Origin: an uncultured Vampirovibrio sp.
GTDB taxonomy: Bacteria > Cyanobacteriota > Vampirovibrionia > Gastranaerophilales > Gastranaerophilaceae
Direction of reading: 5' to 3'
Assembly: GCA_910583875.1 (NCBI GenBank)
Contig: CAJTXT010000003.1
Span: forward strand, 62,001 to 126,000
DNA length: 64,000 nt
The notes beneath the pieces are model-generated. The model was given only the letters and a program-made list of their open reading frames with translations, was not told the DNA's origin and made no database searches. Numbering within the stretch: position 1 is the first letter of the stretch; every line of letters begins with the position of its first letter. Positions 55,071 through 64,000 of this stretch are shown piece after piece. A program made the position numbers and the translations under genes.

Positions 55071-55529
55071 ATGCCATTCCGTTACAGATTACAAAAAGTA
55101 CTTGATTTTAGAATAAAAAAGAAGGAGGAACAACTTCAAGAAGTTCTGAAAGCAAAAAATGAAGTAGACCTTGCGCAGCAAGCAGTAGATGAAAATAATA
55201 GAGAAATTTCAGGTGTAATTAAAACAATGCGGAGCTCTACAGATTATAGAATGATGGATGCTTATGATAAATATTTAAAACATCTATATGTAAAAGGTGA
55301 AGAACTCGAAAGATTAAAACAAGATGCCTTAGCAAAACTGGAAGAAGAAAAACAAAAACTTGTTGAACGTGAAAAGGAAGTAAAGGTTTTAGAAAAACAT
55401 AAAGAAAAAGCATTAGAAGCATATAGAGAAGAAGAAAAACAGATAGAAAATAAAATGTTATCGGAAGTTGCTGTCCAAAAATATTTTCAAAGAACAAAAA
55501 CTAAAAAGGAAGAAGAAGGCGAAGATTAA
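55071..55529 (+). CDS. fliJ: FliJ-like flagellar export chaperone
   Basis: 152 residues, nearly all coiled coil. FRYRLQKVLDFRIKKKEEQLQEVL at the start is the FliJ signature. The C-terminal VAVQKYFQRTKTKKEEE also fits. FliJ promotes flagellar export with the FliI ATPase. It is followed by a FliK-like and a hook/rod gene. Confidence 0.75.
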   Translation: MPFRYRLQKVLDFRIKKKEEQLQEVLKAKNEVDLAQQAVDENNREISGVIKTMRSSTDYRMMDAYDKYLKHLYVKGEELERLKQDALAKLEEEKQKLVEREKEVKVLEKHKEKALEAYREEEKQIENKMLSEVAVQKYFQRTKTKKEEEGED

Positions 55530-55545
55530 TTTAAAGGATTATTAT

Positions 55546-56181
55546 ATGAAAGTAGAAACTCAAAATAAAAAAAATATTGAAAATGATAATTCTTCAGTTC
55601 AAATGAAACCCGAAGATAACGAAGTTTTAATGACTGCTAATATGCCTTTTTCACAAATGCTATCGCAGCAATTAAATGGTTCTGAAACAGAAGTAAATTC
55701 CTCTAATAATTTATATTCTTTAAGTGTTGATTATAATTATGATTCACTTTCTATGAACTTTGAAGATGCTATCTTTTTTGTTAATTTAGCTCAAGAAGGT
55801 CAATTTTCTATAGAAACTGCTCCAAATGGTGATTTTTCTTCTGTTGTAAAAACAGAAATTACTCAAAATGTGATTACTCAAAAAACTGTAGATGTTACAA
55901 ATCAACTTACCTCATTAATAGAAAAAGCACAAAAAACACAAAAACCGGTAAGAATTACTTTTGATAATGATGTTTCTGTTGTAATAAAAATAGATAAACA
56001 TGGTAAAGTTACTGCCGAATTTATCCCCGGTAGTTTAGAAGTAGAAAATTATTTACGAAATAATATTGCTTCTTTAAGACAAAAATTTGATGAACAAAAT
56101 TTGCCTTATAATGATTTGTTTTACAGACAAAATAATGGAAAACAAAATAAAAATAAAGATAAAAGAAAAGGAGAGCAATAA
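55546..56181 (+). CDS. FliK-like flagellar hook-length protein
   Basis: 211 residues from the ATG at 55546 (AAAGGA upstream). A low-complexity Asn/Ser/Gln-rich N-terminus, then a compact C-terminal domain: PVRITFDNDVSVVIKIDKHGKVTAEFIPGSLEVENYLRNNIASLRQKF region (~130-195), which matches the shape of the FliK C-terminal domain that switches export specificity. It is short for FliK (usually ~350-450). It ends at the start of the next gene (1-nt overlap). Confidence 0.55.
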   Translation: MKVETQNKKNIENDNSSVQMKPEDNEVLMTANMPFSQMLSQQLNGSETEVNSSNNLYSLSVDYNYDSLSMNFEDAIFFVNLAQEGQFSIETAPNGDFSSVVKTEITQNVITQKTVDVTNQLTSLIEKAQKTQKPVRITFDNDVSVVIKIDKHGKVTAEFIPGSLEVENYLRNNIASLRQKFDEQNLPYNDLFYRQNNGKQNKNKDKRKGEQ

Positions 56182-57017
56182 TGCGTGATGCATTTATAAA
56201 TGCTTTAAATACCCAAAAAATAACAAGTGAATGGGTTGCTGATCTATCTGAAAATATGGTAAACGTATATACTCCCGGTTATAGAGAAAAGAAATTTACT
56301 TTTAAAACATTTTTAGATGGTTCTATTGCTCAAACTCATTTGAGAAATGTTGGACAGGGTAAATCATCCCCTGGTACTTCTGATGAAAATATATACTTAG
56401 AAGGAAGCGGATACTTTGTTTTAAGAAATGATAAAGGTCGAATTGTATATACAAGACTTGGTGAATTTAAATTCGACGGAGAGGGAGTATATAGAAGTTC
56501 AGACGGGCAGGCTGTTCAAGGTTATATCTTGAATGATAAAGGTGAAATAATGAACGGAGCAAAGCCCGTAGATGCAGATTCCTTTGTTGATACTGCATTT
56601 GACGGCGGAGCGGCTTCTGTCCCTACAACTAATATTAAACTTTGGATTGACCCGAGTAATGGTAAATACTTAGGTAAATATGAAGAATTTGAATTTAAAG
56701 ATGATGGCATTTTATATGGTAAAGCTGATGATGGTAAAGTTATGACACCATTATATAAAGTTGCAATTATAAATTTCCATAATCCTCAAATGTTATATCA
56801 AGTTGCAGACGGACAATATATTGAAACAGAAGAATCAGGCAAACCTGTTGTTGGCCGAGGAGAAGTCAGAGGCGGTTTGATAGAGTTATCAAATGTTGAT
56901 TTTGATGCTAATACTGTATACTATCAACAAGCCCAAATGCAATTAGAACTTGCGAACCAATTAATTAAATCTCATAAACAATTGCTAGAAAATGCAATTG
57001 AACTTATGAGCAGCTAA
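56181..57017 (+). CDS. Flagellar hook/rod protein (FlgE/FlgG family)
   Basis: 278 residues. N-terminal helix MRDAFINALNTQKITSEWVADLSENMVNVYTPGYREKKF is the flagellar rod/hook signature variant with NVYTPGY for 'NxNTxGF'. NIYLEGSGYFVL and YTRLGEFKFDGEGVYRSSDGQAVQGY are the D1 blocks, and the C-terminal helix (QQAQMQLELANQLIKSHKQLLENAIELMSS region) completes the coiled coil. It could be FlgF/FlgG or a hook protein. Size favours rod type. Confidence 0.8.
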   Translation: MRDAFINALNTQKITSEWVADLSENMVNVYTPGYREKKFTFKTFLDGSIAQTHLRNVGQGKSSPGTSDENIYLEGSGYFVLRNDKGRIVYTRLGEFKFDGEGVYRSSDGQAVQGYILNDKGEIMNGAKPVDADSFVDTAFDGGAASVPTTNIKLWIDPSNGKYLGKYEEFEFKDDGILYGKADDGKVMTPLYKVAIINFHNPQMLYQVADGQYIETEESGKPVVGRGEVRGGLIELSNVDFDANTVYYQQAQMQLELANQLIKSHKQLLENAIELMSS

Positions 57018-57059
57018 TAAGTTTTAACGCAATCTCGGAATGAGAGTAACAATGTGAAT

Positions 57060-57087
57060 AGCTCTGCATTTGCAGAGCTTTTTTTTA
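57060..57087 (+). terminator. Terminator of the flagellar operon
   Basis: AGCTCTGCA/TGCAGAGCT stem with a run of eight T's, between convergent operons. Confidence 0.92.
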
Positions 57088-57089
57088 TT

Positions 57090-57746
57090 TTAAAATCCTA
57101 AAGTTTCGTTAGTTAAGATTATTTTTATTCTTTTTTGAGGATTGCAAAGTCTTGTTATTACAATATGAGAACATATAGAATCAGCAGATTTACAATCAAA
57201 ACAAGTACCTGTTGAAAAACAAGGAGTTTGTCTTTCTTTATTTGAGGAGACTCTTTGTATATTAACAGGTGCAGCATAATTCCTAACTCTTTTTATTGCA
57301 TCTTCAACTGTTGGAGCAATTTTATTCATTCCTGCAATTATAATTATGCTTTTAGGTCCAAACATTAATGCTGCTGTTCTGTTTCCAACGCAATCTATAT
57401 TAACCAGCTGTCCGTCTTCACTTATAGCATTTGTCCCCATAAGATAAGTATCACAAAGCATTGCTTGTCTTAATAAATTGAGTTTTTCTTCTTGTGATTT
57501 TGCTAAATCTCTGTTTATTACTTTGAAATTGTTATTCAATATATAATCAAGCAGCCCAATTTGTTCTATTGATACAGAGCCGCCCCAAGAAACTGTATCA
57601 GAAGAAGGAATTAACTCAATAGCTTTTGCTAAAGCTTCTTCTTTTGTTTCTGCATAATATGCATCAAAAAATCTTTTTTGAAGGTTTTCCACTACTCTTT
57701 TTGCTAAAATTTCATTTCGTTGTTTTAAATGTATATTTTGAGTCAT
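57090..57746 (-). CDS. LUD-domain protein (lactate utilisation-like)
   Basis: 218 residues. SSDTVSWGGSVSIEQIGLLDYI near 48, YLMGTNAISEDGQLVNIDCVGNRTAALMFGP near 105 and IIIAGMNKIAPTVEDAIKRV near 137 are the LUD (DUF162) blocks, ending with a Cys-rich tail (CFSTGTCFDCKSADSICSHIVITR) that may bind a metal cluster. LUD proteins are often part of lactate dehydrogenase complexes, but no LutA/LutB partner is here. It overlaps the aldolase by 1 nt. Confidence 0.8.
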   Translation of the reverse strand: MTQNIHLKQRNEILAKRVVENLQKRFFDAYYAETKEEALAKAIELIPSSDTVSWGGSVSIEQIGLLDYILNNNFKVINRDLAKSQEEKLNLLRQAMLCDTYLMGTNAISEDGQLVNIDCVGNRTAALMFGPKSIIIIAGMNKIAPTVEDAIKRVRNYAAPVNIQRVSSNKERQTPCFSTGTCFDCKSADSICSHIVITRLCNPQKRIKIILTNETLGF

Positions 57747-58756
57747 TATATAATCTCCTGCTGTAGTATTTCTTCAATATGATTTTTATCGAAAGTAAGT
57801 CTTTTTGTTTGTTCTATTTTAGAAACTATATTATTAATTTGTTCCGGTGAAATATTGTTTTTTCTTTCTAAATAAGTAACATAATCAGAATGGCATCCAT
57901 TTATTGCAGCAATGTAGTGAGTTAAAGAATATCCCCATTCACAACATAAGTGCAGAGGTTTTATAACAGTTTCTATAATATTAATAAGTTCATTAATATT
58001 ATATTCCCCTAATTGTTTCTTATTTAAGTATTGTGCAATAAGTTCTGTATTCGTATTACCGGCTCTTTTCCCCATTCCATATAAGGAACCGTCAATTACA
58101 ATATTTCTTTTTGTTTCTGCATTGATTATTTCAATTGAATTTGAGAAGGCAAGCTGCAGATTATTGTGTGCATGATATCCGATTTCTATATCTGAATTTA
58201 ACCCTTTATCAAATTCTTTCCAATATTCAATTGTTTCATTTCTGTCCATTAATCCGTAAGTATCAACTATATATATAATGGAAGGATTAATTTCGTTAGT
58301 ATATTCTATAAGTTCTTTTATATCTGTTTTTGTATAAGTAGTAACAGATACCGGATTTAAACTTAAACTATAACCTTTTTTTAGAATTTCTTTTGAATAA
58401 GATACTGCTTTTTTCAAATCTTCTTTTTTAAACATTAATCTAATTCCATCAATTAATGTTTCATTGCAATTTGGAAGGTTTTTAATATCAAACTTTCCAA
58501 AATCAATCATTGCAACGGCTTTGAAATTCCTGTTATTTATTTTTGATAATATATAATCAAAATATTGGTAATCGTATGTAATTGTTAAATCATGGGAATT
58601 TTCTATATTATCTTGAAGAAAGCCGACTTCAACAATTTCTATATTTGATTTATTAAGACTGTTTAATATGCTAATAATAGAATTTTCGCCAAAATTCCAA
58701 TTGTTAACAGAACCGCCATCTCTAAGCGTACAATCTAAGAGTTTAACTTGTTTCAT
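57746..58756 (-). CDS. HMG-CoA lyase-like aldolase
   Basis: 336 residues. KLLDCTLRDGGSVNNWNF at the start (metal Asp, catalytic Arg), EIVEVGFLQD near 41, IYIVDTYGLM near 168, GYHAHNNLQLAFSN near 197 (metal HxH) and DGSLYGMGKRAGNTNTELI near 225. This is the DRE-TIM family close to 4-hydroxy-2-oxovalerate aldolases. Homologues occur in sugar or nucleotide clusters. The substrate is unknown. Coupled to the LUD gene. Confidence 0.78.
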   Translation of the reverse strand: MKQVKLLDCTLRDGGSVNNWNFGENSIISILNSLNKSNIEIVEVGFLQDNIENSHDLTITYDYQYFDYILSKINNRNFKAVAMIDFGKFDIKNLPNCNETLIDGIRLMFKKEDLKKAVSYSKEILKKGYSLSLNPVSVTTYTKTDIKELIEYTNEINPSIIYIVDTYGLMDRNETIEYWKEFDKGLNSDIEIGYHAHNNLQLAFSNSIEIINAETKRNIVIDGSLYGMGKRAGNTNTELIAQYLNKKQLGEYNINELINIIETVIKPLHLCCEWGYSLTHYIAAINGCHSDYVTYLERKNNISPEQINNIVSKIEQTKRLTFDKNHIEEILQQEII

Positions 58757-58838
58757 TTTTATTTCTTTTATTCAATATATATTGCTATTGTATTAAATAT
58801 AAAATTACTTTACAATACATTTTGATGAAAGGGAAACT

Positions 58839-59444
58839 ATGAACGAGATTAAATTACCGGAAAATATTCCGTTACGTGCAAAAGAAGAATTAACAAAATT
58901 ATTGAAAGGAAATCTTAATTTTGTAAATGGTTCACCTACTGCGCAAAATATGTGCTTAAATACACTAAGAAAATTTGCTTTTCATCAAGAACCTTATGCC
59001 GTGGTATTAAGCTGTTCAGATTCTCGTGTTGTACCTGAAATAATTTTTGATTGCGGAATTGGAGAATTATTTGTAGTACGTGTTGCCGGTATAACTGCTG
59101 GTCCTAATGTAATTGAAAGTATTGAATATGCTATAAAAAAACTTAAGCTGCCATTATTAATCTTACTTGGGCATGATGATTGCGGTGTAATGAAATATGC
59201 AAAAGATCATTATCCTGAAGAAACAGATGATTTTAAATCAATAATGTCTTGTGTTTATCCTGTTTTAGATAAAAATGAAGATATTACATGTCATAATTTC
59301 TTTGCCCAGCAGCATACAATTTGGGTAGAAGATGTATTAATGCAAAAATCTAAAATAGTTAGAGATGCTGTAAATAAAGGTGAATTGTATATTGCAAAAT
59401 GTCACTTTGATCATTCTACTGGATTAGTAGAGTTAATAGATTAG
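58839..59444 (+). CDS. Beta-class carbonic anhydrase
   Basis: 201 residues. Zinc ligands Cys59, His112 and Cys115, with the Asp61-Arg63 dyad in SCSDSR and the GHDDCG motif. Interconverts CO2 and bicarbonate. GAAAGGGAAAC precedes the ATG. No partner gene on this strand. Confidence 0.93.
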   Translation: MNEIKLPENIPLRAKEELTKLLKGNLNFVNGSPTAQNMCLNTLRKFAFHQEPYAVVLSCSDSRVVPEIIFDCGIGELFVVRVAGITAGPNVIESIEYAIKKLKLPLLILLGHDDCGVMKYAKDHYPEETDDFKSIMSCVYPVLDKNEDITCHNFFAQQHTIWVEDVLMQKSKIVRDAVNKGELYIAKCHFDHSTGLVELID

Positions 59445-59506
59445 TATAAAATATAAAAGATTTATATGTCAGTTTAAAATAAATCTGCTTAAAACAACGT
59501 TATAAT

Positions 59507-59700
59507 GTCATTGCGAACTTGTTTGATTATTTTTCTAAAATCTCAGACCCTGAAACGAGTTCAGGGTGACAGTTAAATTTTGTCATTCCGAACTTGTTTC
59601 GGAATCTTACCAATTGTAAGACCCAGTGGAAAACCAGACATTTTTCTCTAAATCAAAGATTTCGGAAAAGTAGTCAAACAAGTTTAGCTATTTTAGTGTA
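59507..59700. repeat. Composite interspersed repeat
   Basis: Modules GTCATTGCGAACTTGTTTGA, CAGACCCTGAAACGAGTTCA, TGTCATTCCGAACTTGTTTC and CCAGACATTTTTCTCTAAATC follow one another, then a tail TAGTGTAAAGCTATATATAAA. They are variants of the repeats near 10.9, 12.2, 17.7 and 25.2 kb. The rest of the 396-nt gap holds only AAAAGGA before the next ATG. Confidence 0.75.
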
Positions 59701-59840
59701 AAGCTATATATAAATTCCCAAAATTAATTAGGTGTGAAGTTAACAATTGTAAAAATTTTTTTCTGTTTCTTTAGTTGATTAACAAAAAAAATTACGTTCG
59801 TAATTAAAATATCAAGAAGCATGAAAAGGATTAAAAATAT

Positions 59841-62800
59841 ATGAAAATACAAGCAGCAGGATTAAATTCTAAATTAACATTTAAAAGTGTAAGAACCGAT
59901 AAAAATACGGTTGAACAACTAAAAAATGGTAAAAAACCAATTATTGAAAATAATAAAATAAATATTTATGCTGCTTTAAATAATTTAAGTACCCAATCAG
60001 ACAGAGCAAATATTGAATTTCTTTTGGATGTTGCTGATAATCTTGCTTATGGACAAGGTGCAGCAAAAGCTGTTTTAGATAAAGACGGAACCAGCCCAGC
60101 AGAAAGAGAAAACACAGACTGGTCTGCTTTATTAAAAGATACAATTAATAAGGCTTTATCTGCTTCTGATGATGATGTTTCTGACTTAAAAGCTGAATAT
60201 AAACGTATATTTGATAAAGATAAAGAACTTACGCCCGAGCAAGAAAAATTATTAGATTTAAGAACTTCTTTAACTTCTGCAATTATTGCTTCATCAAATC
60301 TTGAAGATGCTGAAGATATTACAATGACAGCAAGAGTAAGAAAAAATTTAGATTATTTTGTTGCTTCTTCTGAAATTTCTTTGGCTCAAAAGCAAGAGTG
60401 TATTGAAAAATTAACTTATTTTATGAGCGATGATTATAAAATCACACCTCAATTACAAGATAAAAAACTTCAAGTATTAGATGAAGTTTTGAACGATATG
60501 ATTATTAAAACTCCTGAAGATGATGTAATGACAATTAAAACTGTTAATCAACGTCAAACAGGCATGTGCGCTGCTATATCAATTTGCAGAAAGAATATGG
60601 CTTATGAAGATAAGACAAGATATGTAGAATTGATAATGGATGAATTAAGCGCTTCTCCAGTTATGAGTGTATATGATATTACTGATTTAGAATCTGGAAA
60701 TAAAATAGATATACCTAAAACATATGTAGATTATGATGCTGCGTTGAGTCATGGATACAGAATTATTGATACTGCTGCTCACTTATGGATGCATAATGCT
60801 CACGCAAGTGGTGACGGTTCAATTCAAACAGAACATTATATTCCGTTTGATGATGAAAATTATGGCGTTTATAATGATTCAAGCTGGTATTTAGGCTTGG
60901 ATGAAAATCTTGCTTCTGAAAAAGCATTATTAATGGCTTTAATTAAAGAAAATGAGTTTATTAGTTCTTATTCTAAAACAAGAAAAAGTATGGATGAAGT
61001 ACAAAGAAATGTCTCATCTGTAAAAAAAGAAGTTTATACTTCTCAAAAAGAAGCAAATGGAAAACTAAATGCTGTATTTTCACTAGTTTTCCCAGAAAAA
61101 TCAACTGCACAAAAGTCACATTTAATAGCTGATTTGATAAAATTTTATGAGGGTTCAGCAGAAAATAATGAAGTAAATGTTCCTTCTAAATTACCAAAAG
61201 AACTAAAACAAGAGATATTAACAGATCATATCATTGCTTTAAATCCTGATATGACAGATGTACAAAAATCTAAACTTAAAGATAATGCAAAAACTATTTT
61301 TGATATGACAAATGAGTATGCTTCTGCAAACTCTAAATTAAAAAGTTTAAAAAGATTTAAAACTCCAAGATCAAAATTTGCAATAAATAAGAAATTATAT
61401 AACATTGCAGCTGCTCATAGATTGGCTATAGAAGCAGATGTTAATTTACCAGATGGTATTGCAAGATTTGAACGTCAATCAGGTTTACCGCCTAGAGATA
61501 TTCAAATAGCTAATTATTTGAAATCATTAAAAAATAGTTTTTCCTCTGCTAATGTAAGACAAAAATATGCAGATGAAGCAGGTAATGTTCCATCTCAAAA
61601 AGATTTAGAACTTGCATTAACTTCAGATTTGGTTAAATTAGAAACAGTAATTCCTTCTGAATTAAATTCTATTAACAAAACACTTTTCGAAAAACAAACA
61701 AAAGATCTTGTTGCAGAAATGTTTAGTGGTGTATCATCTGCAATAAAAGAAGGAGATATAAATGCCCTTGAAAGTATGAAAGTTACAATGGGTGTTAACG
61801 ATAAAGATGAACTTATTGAGAAAATGGATAAATGGATTAAGAAACTTTCTTCTAATCCATCTCAATCTGAAATAATGGAAGGTATTCGCCTTCTAGGATA
61901 TGAAGATATGCTTCAATTCTCAAATATGTTTGTTGTTTCTTTCTTAAAGTCATTACAACAAGGTATTTCAGAAGAACAATATGCATATCTTGCTAATTTA
62001 TTTGGCGGTGAAGATAAAATTGTTGAAGGTATTGAAGCACAACGCCAAAAATTTATGAGTTTGCAAGAAACATACCAACAAATAAATGATAAATGGAATG
62101 TTCCTTCTGCAAGAACTTTAATTTTAAATCAGCTAGAAAAACAAAATAATGTTTTAAGCAGAAAAAAACTTGATGTATTGAAAAATCGTTTTGCTGCTAT
62201 AGAAGCAGGAACAATTAAAAATGAAAAAATAGAAAATTCAAAGAAAAGAAGTGAAGCTAATAATAAATTATACCAATTCACTCAAGATGATATGGATATT
62301 TTTGCAGCAATAGAGAAAAATATGCCATCAATGCGAAAATACGCAAAGATGCAATATCAAAACATAAATAAAATTATGCATGATGCACTTGAAGATCAAT
62401 ATTCAAATATCGGTATGTTAAATGGCCAATTTTGGGTAAGAGAAGAAGGTTCTTCCGGCTTATCTGCAAATGAACAAATAAGAATTATTGAACAGATGAC
62501 AGGTAAACCATATCATATGGAAACTGACCCTATTGAAGCTGCAAAACAAATTAAAAAAGGTGAAGGCAGCGGTGTTTCTTCTATGAGTGTTTTAGATGAT
62601 GACTATGGTTTTCATGCTCAATATGTACCTGCTGTAACTTCTGAAAAATTTGTTAATCCTTTAACTAAAGAAGAAATTGTTCAAGATATTATGTGGACAG
62701 ATAATTCTTGGGGTAAATCGGAAAAAGATCATTATTGGAATGGACGTAACGGTCATAATTATACAGATTACAATGGCGGTTACGGCTGGAAAGACGGTTT

Positions 62801-64000
62801 TATATTGTCAGATGATTTTAAAATAGGTTTGCCTGTAAAATCATTATTTGCTGCTGTAGGTACTGCTGAAGGCGAAAAATTCGGTTTGTTTACAGATGTT
62901 GTACTTCCGGGTAGACCTGCTGATGCATATCAAAAATTATATAAAATGTTTGCTCATATTTTTAATGTTTCAGAGGGTTCAACATTCTTGACTCAATTAG
63001 AAACTGCATTAGCAAATGGTTATGACTTAAACATAAAAGAGCTTGAAGCTTTAGATGATATAGCAGAAGCAAAAACTAACCGTGTTAAAAAGAAAATAGA
63101 AAAAATAAATACTGAAGAAGAATTTAATAAACTTCCAGATAGTGATGAAGCAAAACTTGCATTTGAAAAATTAGCTGTATATTTATCTACAGATAATCCA
63201 CTTCTTGCTGATGGTGTATTATTGGCATCAAGTAAGGAAGAATTGGAAGAAATTTCTAAAGATATTTTTGATGAACATGTATATTCATTAGAATCTTCTT
63301 TAGCAAGAGAAGATTATGTTATGGAACATATTAAACCATATACGGCAGAAGCATTTTCTAAGTTATTCAAAACATTAAATGACAAATTTAATTTGAGTTT
63401 GTCAGATATCGAAATCCAGACAATGACTGATTCATTATTTGTTGCCCCGGATGAAAATAGTAACTTGAATGGATCATTGCAAGATATTGAAGCATATTTA
63501 TTAGAACAAGTTGACAAAGTTGCACAAGCTTCAATTAAAGATAAAAACGCTGCACAGTTCTTTATTGAAAGTTCTAAAAATATCATAAGTGAAACAATAG
63601 AAAACGAATTTAAAATTAAAACACTTGATTCACCTATACTAAAGAATTCTCCTGTTGCTGAAAAGTTGATTGCTGCAATAGATAAATACTTAAATCCGGC
63701 TTCTGATGAAGAACTTCTTTCCTTTATCCAAGGAATGCAAATGGCTGGTTCAGATGTTGTTAGTCAATTCTTTGATGCATTAACACCAGAAGATGTTGGT
63801 ATTAAAGAAAGAAAAGCTTATGATTATGTTTTACTTTATAAATCAGGTGATACTTCTGTATCAAAAGCTTTATCAGAAGTTACAGCAACAGAAGAAATTT
63901 ATGCAAACTTAAATACATCAGAAGCAACAGAGGCAAATACCCCAGAAGAATTATATAGAAATTTATATATAAAACTTTCTGATTTAGATGTTCAAAAATT
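59841..64000 (+). CDS. Giant FK-leader protein with possible split papain-like protease (partial at window end)
   Basis: Open from the ATG at 59841 to the window end (1386 codons, no stop), with AAAAGGA upstream. It begins MKIQAAGLNSKLTFKSVRTD, the FK leader. Long helical stretches flank two blocks that look like a papain-type (C1, bleomycin-hydrolase-like) site: NQRQTGMCAAISIC with Cys243 resembling 'QGxCGxCWA', and, ~680 residues later, DDDYGFHAQYVPAV with His925 and MWTDNSWGKSEKDHYW with Asn955, resembling the 'H...NSWG' half. The distance is far greater than in papain (~130-150), so an insertion or a different architecture is implied. It may be a secreted or surface toxin-like protease. 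No signal peptide is seen. Confidence 0.55.
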   Translation, partial: MKIQAAGLNSKLTFKSVRTDKNTVEQLKNGKKPIIENNKINIYAALNNLSTQSDRANIEFLLDVADNLAYGQGAAKAVLDKDGTSPAERENTDWSALLKDTINKALSASDDDVSDLKAEYKRIFDKDKELTPEQEKLLDLRTSLTSAIIASSNLEDAEDITMTARVRKNLDYFVASSEISLAQKQECIEKLTYFMSDDYKITPQLQDKKLQVLDEVLNDMIIKTPEDDVMTIKTVNQRQTGMCAAISICRKNMAYEDKTRYVELIMDELSASPVMSVYDITDLESGNKIDIPKTYVDYDAALSHGYRIIDTAAHLWMHNAHASGDGSIQTEHYIPFDDENYGVYNDSSWYLGLDENLASEKALLMALIKENEFISSYSKTRKSMDEVQRNVSSVKKEVYTSQKEANGKLNAVFSLVFPEKSTAQKSHLIADLIKFYEGSAENNEVNVPSKLPKELKQEILTDHIIALNPDMTDVQKSKLKDNAKTIFDMTNEYASANSKLKSLKRFKTPRSKFAINKKLYNIAAAHRLAIEADVNLPDGIARFERQSGLPPRDIQIANYLKSLKNSFSSANVRQKYADEAGNVPSQKDLELALTSDLVKLETVIPSELNSINKTLFEKQTKDLVAEMFSGVSSAIKEGDINALESMKVTMGVNDKDELIEKMDKWIKKLSSNPSQSEIMEGIRLLGYEDMLQFSNMFVVSFLKSLQQGISEEQYAYLANLFGGEDKIVEGIEAQRQKFMSLQETYQQINDKWNVPSARTLILNQLEKQNNVLSRKKLDVLKNRFAAIEAGTIKNEKIENSKKRSEANNKLYQFTQDDMDIFAAIEKNMPSMRKYAKMQYQNINKIMHDALEDQYSNIGMLNGQFWVREEGSSGLSANEQIRIIEQMTGKPYHMETDPIEAAKQIKKGEGSGVSSMSVLDDDYGFHAQYVPAVTSEKFVNPLTKEEIVQDIMWTDNSWGKSEKDHYWNGRNGHNYTDYNGGYGWKDGFILSDDFKIGLPVKSLFAAVGTAEGEKFGLFTDVVLPGRPADAYQKLYKMFAHIFNVSEGSTFLTQLETALANGYDLNIKELEALDDIAEAKTNRVKKKIEKINTEEEFNKLPDSDEAKLAFEKLAVYLSTDNPLLADGVLLASSKEELEEISKDIFDEHVYSLESSLAREDYVMEHIKPYTAEAFSKLFKTLNDKFNLSLSDIEIQTMTDSLFVAPDENSNLNGSLQDIEAYLLEQVDKVAQASIKDKNAAQFFIESSKNIISETIENEFKIKTLDSPILKNSPVAEKLIAAIDKYLNPASDEELLSFIQGMQMAGSDVVSQFFDALTPEDVGIKERKAYDYVLLYKSGDTSVSKALSEVTATEEIYANLNTSEATEANTPEELYRNLYIKLSDLDVQK

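Overview
The window is AT-rich (roughly 30% GC by eye) bacterial DNA, densely packed with short operons on both strands. It encodes KDO-synthesis enzymes (so probably an LPS outer membrane), flagellar parts, GroES/GroEL, LexA and RelA/SpoT. Three otherwise unrelated proteins start with a short leader ending in a Phe-Lys-Gly/Ser motif (VSFKG, VNFKS, LTFKS). I associate that leader with gut Gastranaerophilales (Vampirovibrionia/Melainabacteria, the non-photosynthetic sister group of Cyanobacteria). This placement is an inference, not a search result.

Layout. 1-1532 (minus): compact putative RiPP cassette of a TupA-like ATP-grasp protein, a 61-aa peptide with a four-Cys tail, and an edge-truncated PqqD-like recognition domain. 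1633-5234: an M49-like metallopeptidase and a membrane protein with two lectin-fold-like repeats. 5326-10815: kdsD-kdsC, coaX, lspA, an RluA-type synthase and small membrane or secreted proteins. 11255-12119: rpsL-rpsG, flanked by inverted copies of a palindromic interspersed repeat. 12417-17608: yajQ, an FtsB-like gene, an unannotated 51-aa gene, a hydrolase, groES-groEL and a DUF486 protein. 17897-23152: a P-loop/TPR protein with rsmG, then bioA-bioD. 23319-29768: FK-leader proteins and an envelope-sugar operon (secreted trehalose-synthase-like GH13, acyltransferase, DegT-like protein). 29778-37199: accessory island with a broken glycosyltransferase, a single-chain SIR2-APAZ-Argonaute, a complete DpnII-type GATC restriction-modification system and two unknown genes. 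It ends beside a tRNA-Gln gene. 37635-49320: nusB-ftsY, a nuclease-fold membrane protein, a Cache-GGDEF-EAL protein, lexA and a UmuC-type polymerase, two TolC-like paralogues, relA/spoT and secG. 49572-54796 (minus): pxpA-yvcK-panB-panC-hypothetical-dut. 55071-57017: flagellar genes. 57090-59444: LUD protein, aldolase, carbonic anhydrase. 59841-end: an FK-leader protein of more than 1,380 residues with a possible split papain-like triad.

Three cross-cutting signals stand out. (1) Long hairpins with ~35-bp arms: three copies share a 40-nt core, yet their arms are unrelated and copy the 3' end of the adjacent gene. (2) Seven genes have a -10 box exactly about 6 nt before ATG, implying leaderless mRNAs. 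(3) GATC is very rare across the window, consistent with long-term GATC restriction. The SIR2-APAZ-Argonaute/DpnII island and the RiPP cassette are the best candidates for a special biological system.
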